From NCBI RefSeq assembly GCF_030813435.1, contig NZ_JAUSUG010000024.1, forward strand, positions 25,333 through 89,332: 64,000 bases of DNA, read 5' to 3'. This stretch comes from Evansella vedderi (GTDB taxonomy: Bacteria; Bacillota; Bacilli; Bacillales; Salisediminibacteriaceae). Shown piece after piece: positions 50,075-58,875 of the stretch; position 1 is the stretch's first letter, and every line of letters starts with the position of its first letter. Below the pieces are notes generated by a model. It was not told where the DNA came from and made no database searches. It saw nothing but the letters and a program-made list of their open reading frames with translations. A program made the position numbers and the translations under genes.

Positions 50075-51064
50075 TTATAGATCCTTTGCTTTAGGCGGAG
50101 ATTCCAACCAGCCATGATCAATCATAATATTGGCTCCATCTTCCCCATACATCTGTATTTCTGCTATCAGCCTATTATACATAACTCCAAGATCCTTTCG
50201 TAGACTACTCCCAACCCCAAGGCCATAAAAGGCGATCCCGTTATTTGTTAATGATGCTGTCATAAACATCATGAGCTTGTCTGAAAATACACGATGGGTA
50301 TTTTCAGTGACCTGCGAATCCCAATAGAGTGAGGCTGGAAGATCATTTTCTCCTAGGAACGAATTAAACACTTCACAATGCTTCTCAGCAATTTCTTTCC
50401 CTCTTGTAATGTATTTAATCACATCCTCCGATTCAGCCGTCTGCATAAATCCAAGCATGGTAGCTGTCCCTAAAGCATTTCGCTGGAAGTTGGCATATAG
50501 ATTAGTCACTTCAGGAGCTAATAAAGGCCGTTTATCCCCAAAAAACCCAGTCAAGAAGTTTTGATGTTGAATGAAATCAACCTTATGTGCTGATTGTAAA
50601 TAGGGGGATCTAATAAAAAGTCCCTTTTCTAACAATAAATCTCTTGTGGCTTCATAGAGCTTTACAGAGTCCTCTACGCATTGTTTAAATAAGCTTGTAC
50701 AGTCTTTCCTAACAGCTAAAGACAGGTTTAAGGCGTGGACCCTTAAGCCGATACGGGCAAATTGATGTAAGAATTCAAGCATAAAGTCATCGGAGAAAAT
50801 CCTTGGGGCATTAACATCCACATCCTCCGTTACGCTAAAACCCTTTGGGACCTCGTGGCCATCAGCCTTAAACATATTGGCAATGAAATCTACATGACCA
50901 GATGCCCTATCTAATGCGAATTCAATATTGGATTTAATATCGGAGTTTTCCACTGTGTTCGCAAAATAAGATAATACGCAAATCTGAGAAGTATCTCCCA
51001 TATACGTTTGCCATAATTGGGAAAGCTCAGCTGATGTAAGAGCTTGATCCTTAGTATTTTCCAC
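50075..51064 (-). CDS. DUF3231 family protein
   Basis: 329 residues, mainly helical, made of two similar halves, each starting with a segment like ELxxLWxxYxxDT and containing long helices with spaced His, Glu and Asp residues, resembling ferritin-like four-helix bundles. Members of DUF3231 are found in spore-forming bacilli; their function is not established. The frame extends to 51151, but TGGAGGTTG lies just before the GTG at 51064, which gives a textbook start (MENTKDQALTSAELSQLW). It is a single gene facing the polyglutamate cluster. Confidence 0.8.
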   Translation of the reverse strand: MENTKDQALTSAELSQLWQTYMGDTSQICVLSYFANTVENSDIKSNIEFALDRASGHVDFIANMFKADGHEVPKGFSVTEDVDVNAPRIFSDDFMLEFLHQFARIGLRVHALNLSLAVRKDCTSLFKQCVEDSVKLYEATRDLLLEKGLFIRSPYLQSAHKVDFIQHQNFLTGFFGDKRPLLAPEVTNLYANFQRNALGTATMLGFMQTAESEDVIKYITRGKEIAEKHCEVFNSFLGENDLPASLYWDSQVTENTHRVFSDKLMMFMTASLTNNGIAFYGLGVGSSLRKDLGVMYNRLIAEIQMYGEDGANIMIDHGWLESPPKAKDL

Positions 51065-51218
51065 AAATTCAACCTCCATTTTTTCAACATAGATAAAATA
51101 AGTTTGCCCTAAAGTTATCAATTTATATAAAAAAAGTTGTGGGAATGGCAATTATCTTTTTAACCTGTGTCTTTATGGTAAAATGAGGAATAGTTTTATA
51201 TAGGGAAGGAGATTATTC

Positions 51219-51506
51219 ATGGAGGTTCAATTATCTGCAGTTTTCGGAATTCTAATAATAGTATTAGTAACATTTGTTTTATATAAAGTTGGCAAATCCC
51301 GATCTAATAAATTATTAAAATACATACCATCCATTGCTTGTTTAGTTGGAATAGGGGTCTTTTATTTTAAACTTAACTTTATATCCGTAGGTTTAGAAGG
51401 AATTTTGGATATAATTATGATGATTTTTTTAGCTATTACTTTCGGTTTGTCCCTTGTCATCGCCCTTGTTATGGAATTTGTGGAACGGAGAGGGAAGTTT
51501 AAGTAG
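51219..51506 (+). CDS. Small YesK-like membrane protein
   Basis: 95 residues with three hydrophobic helices (about 5-22, 34-52 and 60-86) and a charged C-terminus. Size and pattern fit the YesK-like group, whose function is unknown. AAGGAGATT before ATG 51219 is a good ribosome binding site. The gene is divergent from the DUF3231 gene. Confidence 0.6.
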   Translation: MEVQLSAVFGILIIVLVTFVLYKVGKSRSNKLLKYIPSIACLVGIGVFYFKLNFISVGLEGILDIIMMIFLAITFGLSLVIALVMEFVERRGKFK

Positions 51507-51598
51507 TTAGATGGCAAATAGTTTTTGTAAATGTTTATGGAAGGAACGCAATTAGGATGGAAGAAGGGAGAAGCGCGTTCCAGAACCGTTCAATATAC

Positions 51599-51641
51599 AA
51601 AAAAGCTGGGTAACTTGATGTTATCATCAAAGTTACCCAGC
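51599..51641 (-). terminator. Rho-independent terminator of the ROK gene
   Basis: A stem of about 16 bp (GCTGGGTAACTT...AAGTTACCCAGC) with six T residues at the end when read on the minus strand. Confidence 0.85.
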
Positions 51642-51654
51642 CTTATAAGCAATC

Positions 51655-52881
51655 TTACAACCCGCCTGGGGTAAACATTTTTCGTAAAACTAAGGTAAAG
51701 GCTCCCATTACCATGCCTTTTTTCCCGAGTTTCGAGCATACAATGGAGACCTCTCCTGGTGAATTCCTCAACGAAGATTTTTTTACCATTTGCTTTAATG
51801 GCGTTAAAATTGTATCGCCGCCGGCTTCAAAAATTCTCCCCTCTAATATTACCTTTGATGGGGTAATGATATTAATAATATTAGCAATGGCAATTCCGAG
51901 GTAGCGGCCAGAATCTTCGAGGATCTCTAAGGCTAAGGGATCTTGCTCTTCCGCAGCACGAAATACCATTTCTATCGTCAGCTTACTGTCATCGCCGTCA
52001 ATCCAGCGGTTGATGACCGTATCTCGACCCATACGAATTCCTTTTTTTATCCGGTTTAGAATGGCAAATTCCGAAGCATAGGCCTCTAGGCATCCATAGT
52101 TGCCACAAGTACAGCGGGGACCATTCACATCTACAATCGTATGCCCGACTTCTCCTGCAGAATGATATAGACCACTGTATATTTCATTATTAATCACAAT
52201 TCCTGAACCTACCCCTAAACCAACACTTAAACAGATAAAGTTAGAGTTTCCTTGTCCCTCGCCATACCAACTTTCCGCTAAGGCAAGTGTCCGAACATCA
52301 TTTTCTACCAGGACTGGAATCTCAAATTCCTCCTCGAGACAGTCTTTAATAGGAATATGCTCTAAATGTAAGTGCGGAGCAAATACGGAGGAGCCTTTCT
52401 CAGGGTCTACAAGACCATGCATGGCAACCCCAATTCCAAGAATGGAGTCTCTCTTCATCCTTTTGCTTCTAATAACCTCCCTAACTCCGCTCTTCATCAT
52501 ATCAAGAAATTCTTCTTTGGAAGGTTTAATGTTTAGTTTATTTTCGTAGCTAGATACAATTTCCCCACCAATCGTAGCAATAACAGTATTTATAACTTCA
52601 GCGGCAGCATATACACCAATAACATAAAAGGCAGATGTATTGATGCTGAGCATAATTGGCTTCCGACCGCCCTGTGCTTTCCCTTGCCCTGCTTCTTCAA
52701 CGAGCATATTGTTTTCTAACAATTCACCGACGATACTACCAACAGTAGGGGGAGTTAATTTTGTTATTTTTGCAATCTCTGCTCGAGAAATGGGACCTTT
52801 GAGACGAATTAAGTTTAAAATGGCAGATTTATTAAGTGATTTCATACCTTCAAAACTACCCGTCTGTGGAATAAACGTCAT
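51655..52881 (-). CDS. ROK family transcriptional repressor (XylR-like)
   Basis: 408 residues. An N-terminal winged helix (about 15-75, with ISRAEIAKITKLTPPTVGSIVGELL) is joined to a sugar-kinase-like ROK domain. That domain has LSVGLGVGSGIVINNEIYSG near 213-232, HSAGEVGH near 235-242 and the zinc motif CTCGNYGCLEAYAS near 253-266. Such proteins bind operators near sugar-use genes and release them with the inducer. The adjacent ABC importer and glycosidases make it the likely local regulator, with an arabinose- or xylose-related inducer. Inference for the target. Confidence 0.88.
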   Translation of the reverse strand: MTFIPQTGSFEGMKSLNKSAILNLIRLKGPISRAEIAKITKLTPPTVGSIVGELLENNMLVEEAGQGKAQGGRKPIMLSINTSAFYVIGVYAAAEVINTVIATIGGEIVSSYENKLNIKPSKEEFLDMMKSGVREVIRSKRMKRDSILGIGVAMHGLVDPEKGSSVFAPHLHLEHIPIKDCLEEEFEIPVLVENDVRTLALAESWYGEGQGNSNFICLSVGLGVGSGIVINNEIYSGLYHSAGEVGHTIVDVNGPRCTCGNYGCLEAYASEFAILNRIKKGIRMGRDTVINRWIDGDDSKLTIEMVFRAAEEQDPLALEILEDSGRYLGIAIANIINIITPSKVILEGRIFEAGGDTILTPLKQMVKKSSLRNSPGEVSIVCSKLGKKGMVMGAFTLVLRKMFTPGGL

Positions 52882-53004
52882 ATTTCAAACCTCAATTCTT
52901 TATGAAAATAAAAATTCCGTTACAAATTTAATTAATCATATTTTACCATTTTTTTATTTAATCAAGTGTTTATTTATAAAAAAATCAGACTGCTTTCTAA
53001 AAAA

Positions 53005-53046
53005 TTACTCCTGTGCCACTTCCCTTGCAGTTTCACAATAGAATGC
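53005..53046 (+). repeat. Degenerate repeat family D
   Basis: CTCCTGTGCCACTTCCCTTG matches the unit duplicated at 31435-31510 with a few changes. Confidence 0.4.
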
Positions 53047-53084
53047 TCGTCCCATGAAGATAACTGAATTATTTACTATATTTT

Positions 53085-53264
53085 CTTGGAGAAGCGGAAG
53101 GCGGCGACTCCAGCGGGAAAAGCAACGGCTGAAGACACCGCAGGGCGGTTTTCCCGAGGAGGCTGAAGTGTTGCCCGCGGGAGCCAGGATGGCGACATTA
53201 CGCCGTTGCCCACAGGACGTGGGCTGCCTTTAGGCGTAATTGTTCCGCCTGTAGCGTAGCCAAG
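53085..53264 (+). repeat. Interspersed repeat family A, most complete copy
   Basis: It begins CTTGGAGAAGCGGAAGGCGG and ends GTAGCGTAGCCAAG, so the ends are complementary (CTTGG/CCAAG). It contains GCGGGAAAAGCAACGGCTGA, GTTTTCCCGAGGAGGCTG and GTTGCCCGCGGGAGCC blocks in order. With family D it fills the 420-base gap between the ROK and yesL genes. Confidence 0.8.
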
Positions 53265-53303
53265 CCATAATATACTCTCTAAATAATTCTTAACAGTTAT
53301 ATT

Positions 53304-53966
53304 CTATTTTTTCCAAGGCCTTAAGGATCCTTTCCAATGAACCTCGGGATCAAACTGGTACTGGTTTGGTTCATATTTATTTAAAAGGTAGAGGAGGGAG
53401 TTATATGCTGTAACAGCCATCCATCCGGCCCAGATAACGAGCATGATCGTAATGATACTGCATACTAAAGTGATAATAACCATGTATAGGGCAATGTTGA
53501 TGGTGAACATATAATTCTCCGCTACTAAGCGTAAGGAGCGCTTTAGTAAGGTGGAGATTTTGGTTATATTTTGCTCCACAAGAAATGGCATAGTATAAAC
53601 CATTAACAGGTGCCACATGACAAGAATATAGAGAATGATCATTGCCGTGAAATAGGTGAAAAAGCTATCTAACGTTAACAAAATAAAGAAATAGCTTAGC
53701 CCTGGAACAGCCACAAATAAATAGAGGAAGGATAATTGAATACCAATCCAAAAGTATTTTTTCATCCCATACCAAAAGTCACGAGGTCCTGCTGTCACAT
53801 CATTTCTTTTACGGTTAATAACATAAAAGAGTCCAGCGGTTGCTGGACCCAATGTGATAATCGGTAACACACTAAGCCACCACAGAATAGTAGACCATAG
53901 AATGACCCCTAAGCTTTGGTACGTATCATATACAGATCGATGAAAGACAGTTAATGCATTTTTCAT
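53304..53966 (-). CDS. YesL family (DUF624) membrane protein
   Basis: 220 residues with four to five membrane helices (around 20-45, 75-100, 105-130, 155-185). YesL-like proteins accompany ABC importers for plant-derived oligosaccharides in Bacillus, as here at the end of the operon six bases after the permease. Their function is not known; an accessory or regulatory role in transport is assumed. RVWYxMKKYF-type loop (residues about 62-74) is seen as FWYGMKKYFWIG. Confidence 0.82.
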   Translation of the reverse strand: MKNALTVFHRSVYDTYQSLGVILWSTILWWLSVLPIITLGPATAGLFYVINRKRNDVTAGPRDFWYGMKKYFWIGIQLSFLYLFVAVPGLSYFFILLTLDSFFTYFTAMIILYILVMWHLLMVYTMPFLVEQNITKISTLLKRSLRLVAENYMFTINIALYMVIITLVCSIITIMLVIWAGWMAVTAYNSLLYLLNKYEPNQYQFDPEVHWKGSLRPWKK

Positions 53967-53972
53967 AAGACA

Positions 53973-54806
53973 TTATCCCTTTATTCCTGATAGTGCAATC
54001 CCTTTTACAATAAACTTCTGAGCGAACATAAACAAGATAATGACAGGAATTGCCGAAAGAATCGTTGCTGCCATAAGCTTAGCAAATTGGATATTAAACT
54101 GCCCTTGCATGATAGCAAGACCAACTGGCAGCGTCCTCATGTCAGCACTTGTTGTAACAATTAATGGCCAGAGGTAATCGTTCCAGTTACCCATAAATGT
54201 AAAGAGGGCAAGAACGATTAATGCTGGCTTTGCCAATGGTAAGATAATCTTCCAGTAAATGAAGAAAGGAGATGCTCCGTCCATTCTTGCAGCTTCCTCC
54301 AGCTCGTGGGGGATTCCAATAAAGAATTGCCGAAGTAAGAAAATGCCAAATACTCCACCCAGTCCTGGAAAAATTAAGGCAGCGTAATTATTAACCCAGC
54401 CAATAGAACTAATTAGTCCGTAAAGAGGAACTAAGTTCATTACTGGAGGTATCATCATCGTTGCCATCAGCCCCCAGAATAAAACATCGCGGCCGCGGAA
54501 TTTCAACCGGGCAAAGGCATAGGCAGACATAGAGTTAAATAACAGCATTAACCCAGTATGAATGGTAGCTACAAAAAAGCTATTCCAGAACCATCGTAAT
54601 ACTGGCACGTCTTGACGCATTAAAACGTCTTGGTAGTTTTGAAATGTTAATGTTTCCGGTATCCAGCGGATTGGCCAGGAAATAGCCTGGCTTTCTGGTT
54701 TTAACGAGGTAGATAGTACCCAAAGGAGGGGTAATATCCAAAATAAAGCCATTATGCTTAAGAAAATAAAACTAATTCTTTTTGAAGATTTATCTTCGAT
54801 CGCCAT
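53973..54806 (-). CDS. Carbohydrate ABC transporter permease (MalG/LacG type)
   Basis: Inner membrane permease of 277 residues with six helices. The EAA loop that docks the ATPase reads EEAARMDGASPFFIYWKIILPLAKPAL, from about residue 168. It forms a heterodimer with the upstream permease. No ATP-binding subunit is encoded here; such CUT1 systems often share a single MsmX-type ATPase encoded elsewhere. Confidence 0.92.
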   Translation of the reverse strand: MAIEDKSSKRISFIFLSIMALFWILPLLWVLSTSLKPESQAISWPIRWIPETLTFQNYQDVLMRQDVPVLRWFWNSFFVATIHTGLMLLFNSMSAYAFARLKFRGRDVLFWGLMATMMIPPVMNLVPLYGLISSIGWVNNYAALIFPGLGGVFGIFLLRQFFIGIPHELEEAARMDGASPFFIYWKIILPLAKPALIVLALFTFMGNWNDYLWPLIVTTSADMRTLPVGLAIMQGQFNIQFAKLMAATILSAIPVIILFMFAQKFIVKGIALSGIKG

Positions 54807-54835
54807 AAATCTCCCTCCAATCTATCATAAAAATG

Positions 54836-55774
54836 CTATTTTTCTTTTGTCATTAATTTAAATTGTACAAGACTGATACAGAGAAGCATCAAGCCTAATA
54901 CGACAGACATAGCAGCTGCTAGCCCTGCCCTTGGATTACCGCCAGTAAACCCAACCTCGTAAATATAAAGGATTAACACTCTTGTTTCATAGCCAGGTCC
55001 CCCGTTGGTTGCTAGCTGAGGCTGGGCCATAACATTAAAGGAGGCAATCGTTGTCATTATCATAACGAAGACTAAAGGCCCCTTTAAGCCTGGAAGTGTT
55101 ACGTTGAAAAACTGTTGGATTCTATTTGCACCGTCAATTTTGGCGGCCTCATATAAATGGTCAGGAATTTCACCTAAGCCAGCTAAAAATAAGATCATAT
55201 TTGTACCGATCGTCCACCAGATTGTCATTACTACTAGTGAAATCCAAACCCAAGGAGCTCTTGTTAACCATGGAATATTATCAAACCCAAGCCAACCTAT
55301 ATAGTAGTTAACTAATCCTGCATTCGTATCAAGCAACCAAATCCAAATAAGTACAACGGTAACGACAGATAATAAACTCGGTGCATAGAACAATGCACGA
55401 AAGAAATTATGACCAAATGGTCTCGCATTAATTCCAAGTGCAATAAATAATGGAATGATAATTAAGAACGGAACAGATAACACAACAAAGATTAATGTAG
55501 CTCGAAATGCAGCCCAGAAATAATCAAAGAAAATACTATCGGTGTTCCATAAAATATTGGCATAGTTTTGTAATCCAACGAAATTCATGTCCGTGAAGAA
55601 GTTCCAACTATGAAAACTAATATAAAGGCCATAAAACGTTGGATAGGCTAAAAAAATGATAAAAAAGAATAAATGTGGTGAAATAAATAAAAAAGGTGTT
55701 AGCTTTTCTTTCCAATTTCTCCTACTTTTTGTTCGAGGAGCGTTATTTTTTACATTAGATACGTTCATGCTCAT
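54836..55774 (-). CDS. Carbohydrate ABC transporter permease (MalF/LacF type)
   Basis: Permease of 312 residues with six helices and a basic cytoplasmic N-terminus. The EAA loop reads YEAAKIDGANRIQQFFNVTLPGLKGPL, from about residue 204. It pairs with the following MalG-type permease, 29 bases away, and with the solute-binding lipoprotein upstream. Confidence 0.92.
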   Translation of the reverse strand: MSMNVSNVKNNAPRTKSRRNWKEKLTPFLFISPHLFFFIIFLAYPTFYGLYISFHSWNFFTDMNFVGLQNYANILWNTDSIFFDYFWAAFRATLIFVVLSVPFLIIIPLFIALGINARPFGHNFFRALFYAPSLLSVVTVVLIWIWLLDTNAGLVNYYIGWLGFDNIPWLTRAPWVWISLVVMTIWWTIGTNMILFLAGLGEIPDHLYEAAKIDGANRIQQFFNVTLPGLKGPLVFVMIMTTIASFNVMAQPQLATNGGPGYETRVLILYIYEVGFTGGNPRAGLAAAMSVVLGLMLLCISLVQFKLMTKEK

Positions 55775-55797
55775 TCCTCTCCCTAGTTAGTTAATGA

Positions 55798-55818
55798 GGA
55801 GGGGAACTTTCCCCCTCC
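55798..55818 (-). other. Intercistronic stem-loop between binding-protein and permease genes
   Basis: GGAGGGGAA pairs with TTCCCCCTCC with one bulged base and a tiny loop. Such stems after solute-binding-protein genes often stabilise the upstream mRNA and raise binding-protein output over the permeases. Confidence 0.5.
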
Positions 55819-55844
55819 CCATTAATTCAGGTTAATTATAGCTA

Positions 55845-57158
55845 TTATTCTGCAGCCTCACGAGCGTTTGCTTCACCTTCACGTGCTGCTCTTTCTAGTG
55901 CTTCTTCTGGAGTTAACTGACCTAACATTGCTTCGTCAACGGCTGGGCCAGTTGGTCCCCAAGCATCTCCATAAAATGGTGTAGATGGAGGGAATACGAA
56001 GTTCTGTTGGGAAGCATTGTATTGATGCTCAAGTGCTTTGAATTCTTCACTCTCTAATACAGTGTAAGTGGCAGGTACTTGACCCGCTTTTGCCCATTGT
56101 AAACTGTTTTCAGAAACGAATTGGATAAATTTCATAGCCGCTTCTAATCTATCAGGGTCTTCATCTTGTTGCTTAGGTAAAACAAAGTTGTGGGATCCAG
56201 CCCATACTGCTTCTTGATCACCAAATGCAGGAACAGGAGCAGTAGCAAAGTTTAGTCCATCTTGTTGTTCAAATCCAGCAATCATCCAAATTCCGTTTAA
56301 GTGGAAAGCAGAGTTTCCTTGACGGAATAGTGTTACTTCACCATCTGCTTGAACGTCAGAAGGGGATACTTCATGTTTGTAAACTAAATCAACCATTTTT
56401 TGAAGTGCTTCATGACCTTCTGGTGAGTTATAAAGTGGAGTCAAACCATCTTCACTAACAGATTCCCCACCGTGAGACATTAAAGAAGTGTAGAAAATCA
56501 TGTTACTTGGCCAGAATACTGGCATGGCAATTCCCCAAGCATCTGTAGCTTCTTGAATGGCCAATGACATTTCTAATAACTCGTCATACGTTGTTGGCGG
56601 CTCAGAGTAACCAGCAGCCTCTAATAAGTCCACATTATAAAACAACGTTAATGGGTGTACATCTAAAGGTATACCAAAACGTTGCCCTTCATATACACCT
56701 GCGTTCCAAACTTCTGGAATGAAATCCTTAGCTACTAAACCAATATCTGCGGATAGCTCATCAAGTGGAGTTAATAAATCGTAACGAGCATAGCCAGCAA
56801 TTTGATCTAAGTGCATAATAGCAATATCAGGTGCTTCACCAGCAGTTACTACAGTACGATACTGATCGTAGAAGTTTGCCCATGGCATCGTTTGCGAACG
56901 GATCACAATTTCACCTTCGTATTTCTCGTTAAAATCAGCAATAATCTTTGCAATATCTTCACCATCTGGTCCAGTAAAACCATTCCAGAATTCTAGAGTA
57001 ATTTCTGCTTCTCCAACATCACCAGGAGTTTCCGTAGTTGTATCATCACCATCGCCTCCAGCATTTCCAGGATCTTCTTGCGTTGGTTCACTACAACCGG
57101 CAGCAACAAACATGGCAGCGCTTAGCATAAAGGCCATCAACAATTTATAACTTTTCAA
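55845..57158 (-). CDS. Extracellular sugar-binding lipoprotein of the ABC importer
   Basis: 437 residues of the family 1 solute-binding type. The lipoprotein signal ends in the lipobox AAGC, giving a lipidated Cys22, followed by a Gly/Asp/Thr linker. The mature domain begins EITLEFWNGFTGPDG, typical for oligosaccharide-binding proteins. It is the first gene of the minus-strand operon. The neighbouring arabinanase and GH43/GH2 genes suggest arabino-oligosaccharides as ligand, which is inference. Confidence 0.92.
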   Translation of the reverse strand: MKSYKLLMAFMLSAAMFVAAGCSEPTQEDPGNAGGDGDDTTTETPGDVGEAEITLEFWNGFTGPDGEDIAKIIADFNEKYEGEIVIRSQTMPWANFYDQYRTVVTAGEAPDIAIMHLDQIAGYARYDLLTPLDELSADIGLVAKDFIPEVWNAGVYEGQRFGIPLDVHPLTLFYNVDLLEAAGYSEPPTTYDELLEMSLAIQEATDAWGIAMPVFWPSNMIFYTSLMSHGGESVSEDGLTPLYNSPEGHEALQKMVDLVYKHEVSPSDVQADGEVTLFRQGNSAFHLNGIWMIAGFEQQDGLNFATAPVPAFGDQEAVWAGSHNFVLPKQQDEDPDRLEAAMKFIQFVSENSLQWAKAGQVPATYTVLESEEFKALEHQYNASQQNFVFPPSTPFYGDAWGPTGPAVDEAMLGQLTPEEALERAAREGEANAREAAE

Positions 57159-57237
57159 TGAAATTTCCCCCTATATAAGAGTTTTTTATGTGGAAAGGAT
57201 GAGTGCATGCGATTCATCCGAATTCCTATTAAGGATA

Positions 57238-57253
57238 ATGAAAGCACTTACAT
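57238..57253 (-). promoter_or_regulatory. Candidate catabolite-responsive element
   Basis: ATGAAAGCACTTACAT fits the CcpA consensus WTGNAARCGNWWWCAW except at the central G. It lies 80 bases upstream of the binding-protein gene, a usual site for carbon catabolite repression. Confidence 0.45.
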
Positions 57254-57315
57254 ATATTGGTGAAAAAATAGCATCTTACTTCATAATAAATACTTTAGTT
57301 AGATGCAACATGTAA

Positions 57316-57334
57316 GTTAGTTAAATAAATTTAC
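57316..57334. promoter_or_regulatory. Candidate ROK operator, site 1
   Basis: GTTAGTTAAATAAATTTAC resembles the reverse complement of sites at 57602-57620 and 58789-58815 (shared TTAGT and AAATAAA). It lies in the 486-base divergent region between the importer and arabinanase genes, which has no gene. Confidence 0.3.
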
Positions 57335-57548
57335 TTTCTGACACATATGTTACATCATAGAATAAATTCTATCAAGCTATTTTCAATAAAAAATTAAATT
57401 AATTTATAAACTGTCTTATTGATGTAATGTTCGAAAGGTAGAGTTGATGAGAAGTGAAGTTGCGGTAGATGAAGGGGAAACAGGTAGCAAACAAGTTAGA
57501 CTGTAATTTTTGTATTTAATGAAGGGAATGGAGCAAGAAAAAAATTCC

Positions 57549-57578
57549 TTAACATTTTTACTGACACTTTGCTATAAT
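57549..57578 (+). promoter_or_regulatory. Promoter of the arabinanase gene
   Basis: TTAACA (57549-57554) and a perfect TATAAT (57573-57578) with an 18-base spacer. Transcription would start near 57585, just before candidate operator site 2. Confidence 0.6.
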
Positions 57579-57601
57579 TCACAGTAGTTTATATAAATTA
57601 A

Positions 57602-57620
57602 TTTTATTTACTAACTAAAG
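57602..57620. promoter_or_regulatory. Candidate ROK operator, site 2
   Basis: TTTTATTTACTAACTAAAG lies about 17-35 bases after the predicted transcription start, where a repressor would block elongation or initiation. A similar sequence precedes the GH2 gene (58789-58815). Confidence 0.35.
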
Positions 57621-57644
57621 GAAGATACTTAAAAGGAGTGTCCA

Positions 57645-58700
57645 TTGATGAACAAAAAGATTATTTGGGGACTGATGACCGTAGTTGTCCTTGCTCTTGT
57701 GGGAATTGTCTATTCCTTTGTTAATGAACAAGAAGAGAAAATTGCTGTTGGCCCGGAATATCAAAATCCTGTATTTGAGCCAGTCATTGCAGATCCTTCT
57801 ATTATTAAAGCAGAAGACGGGTTCTATTATGTTTACGGAACAGAAGATAACTGGGGCGACGGAATGGGATCTAGAGTAGTACCGATCGTTCGCTCTGAAA
57901 ATTTAGTAGATTGGGAATATGTCGGTGAAGCTTTCCATGAGAAACCAAGCTGGAAAGAAGATGGAGGAATCTGGGCACCAGATATCGTTTACTACAATGA
58001 TATGTACTATTTGTATTACTCTCAATCAACTTGGGGTGACCCGAACCCAGCAATTGGAGTGGCAATTTCCGAAACGCCGCAAGGCCCATTTGAAGATCAA
58101 GGAAAATTATTTGACAGCCAAGAAATCGGTGTAAACAATTCCATCGATCCGCAAATGTTTCTAGATGATGACGGAACCCCATATTTATTTTGGGGTAGCT
58201 GGTACGGTATTTGGGGTATTGAGTTAAGTGAAGATGGCTTTGATTACGTCGGTGAGAAATTCCAAATCGCAAGTACAGACTTCGAAGCTCCATACATTAT
58301 TAAGCGAGACGATTATTATTAATTCTTTGGCTCTAAAGGTTCCTGCTGTGAAGGTCAGTGGAGTCAATATCGTGTAGCGGTGGGACGTGCTGAATCCTTG
58401 AAAGGCCCTTATTTAGACAGAGATGGAAACGATATCATTAACTCAAGTGGTACACTCATCTTAAGTAGCGGCGATCAATTCGTAGGTCCAGGACACAATG
58501 CCATTATCACCGATGAAGCAGGACAGGATTGGATGATTTATCATGCCATTGACAAAGATGAGGCTTGGATTGGCAGTGGTATCACTAGACGACCACTCAT
58601 GTTAGACAAAATTATTTGGGAAGATGGTTGGCCGACAATTGAAAATGGAGTACCAGGCGAAGGGAATCAAATAGGACCAGTAACAGGGGGAAGGAATTAG
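57645..58700 (+). pseudogene. Secreted GH43 endo-arabinanase interrupted by one in-frame TAA
   Basis: A 352-codon reading frame broken only by TAA at 58320-58322 (codon 226). Both halves are in the same frame and together make a full arabinan endo-1,5-alpha-L-arabinosidase-like protein with an N-terminal signal or anchor (1-25). The three acidic residues of the family are seen: Asp50 (ADPSII), Asp168 (NNSIDPQMF) and Glu214 (DFEAPYI). The C-terminal blades, with SCCEGQWSQYRV and the GPGHNAII histidine, lie after the stop. Homologues read YYYLFFGSK-like here, so a TTA to TAA change is the simplest explanation. The product would be truncated unless the stop is a sequencing error or is read through. 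Confidence 0.82.
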
Positions 58701-58788
58701 ATTGAGCCAGTTGGTTTATAAAATAATTTAATATATTTAATAAATACTTCTTGAAACCATTAATCAGTTACTATACTATGAAACTATA

Positions 58789-58815
58789 GTAAATAAAATT
58801 AATTAATTAACTAAA
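58789..58815. promoter_or_regulatory. Candidate ROK operator, site 3
   Basis: AGTAAATAAAATTAATTAAT followed by TAACTAAAG, related to sites 1 and 2, lies 60 bases upstream of the GH2 gene and directly before a REP-like element. Confidence 0.3.
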
Positions 58816-58844
58816 GGGACCGGGTCCCGCACAATTTTGTGAAC
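58816..58844 (+). repeat. REP-like element upstream of the GH2 gene
   Basis: GGGACCGGGTCCC, four bases, then AATTTTGTGAAC. It matches the minus-strand element at 32741-32768 and the right half of the element at 38462-38505. Confidence 0.7.
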
Positions 58845-58875
58845 TAGAGAAAACCTAGATAGAGGAGTGTTTCAT

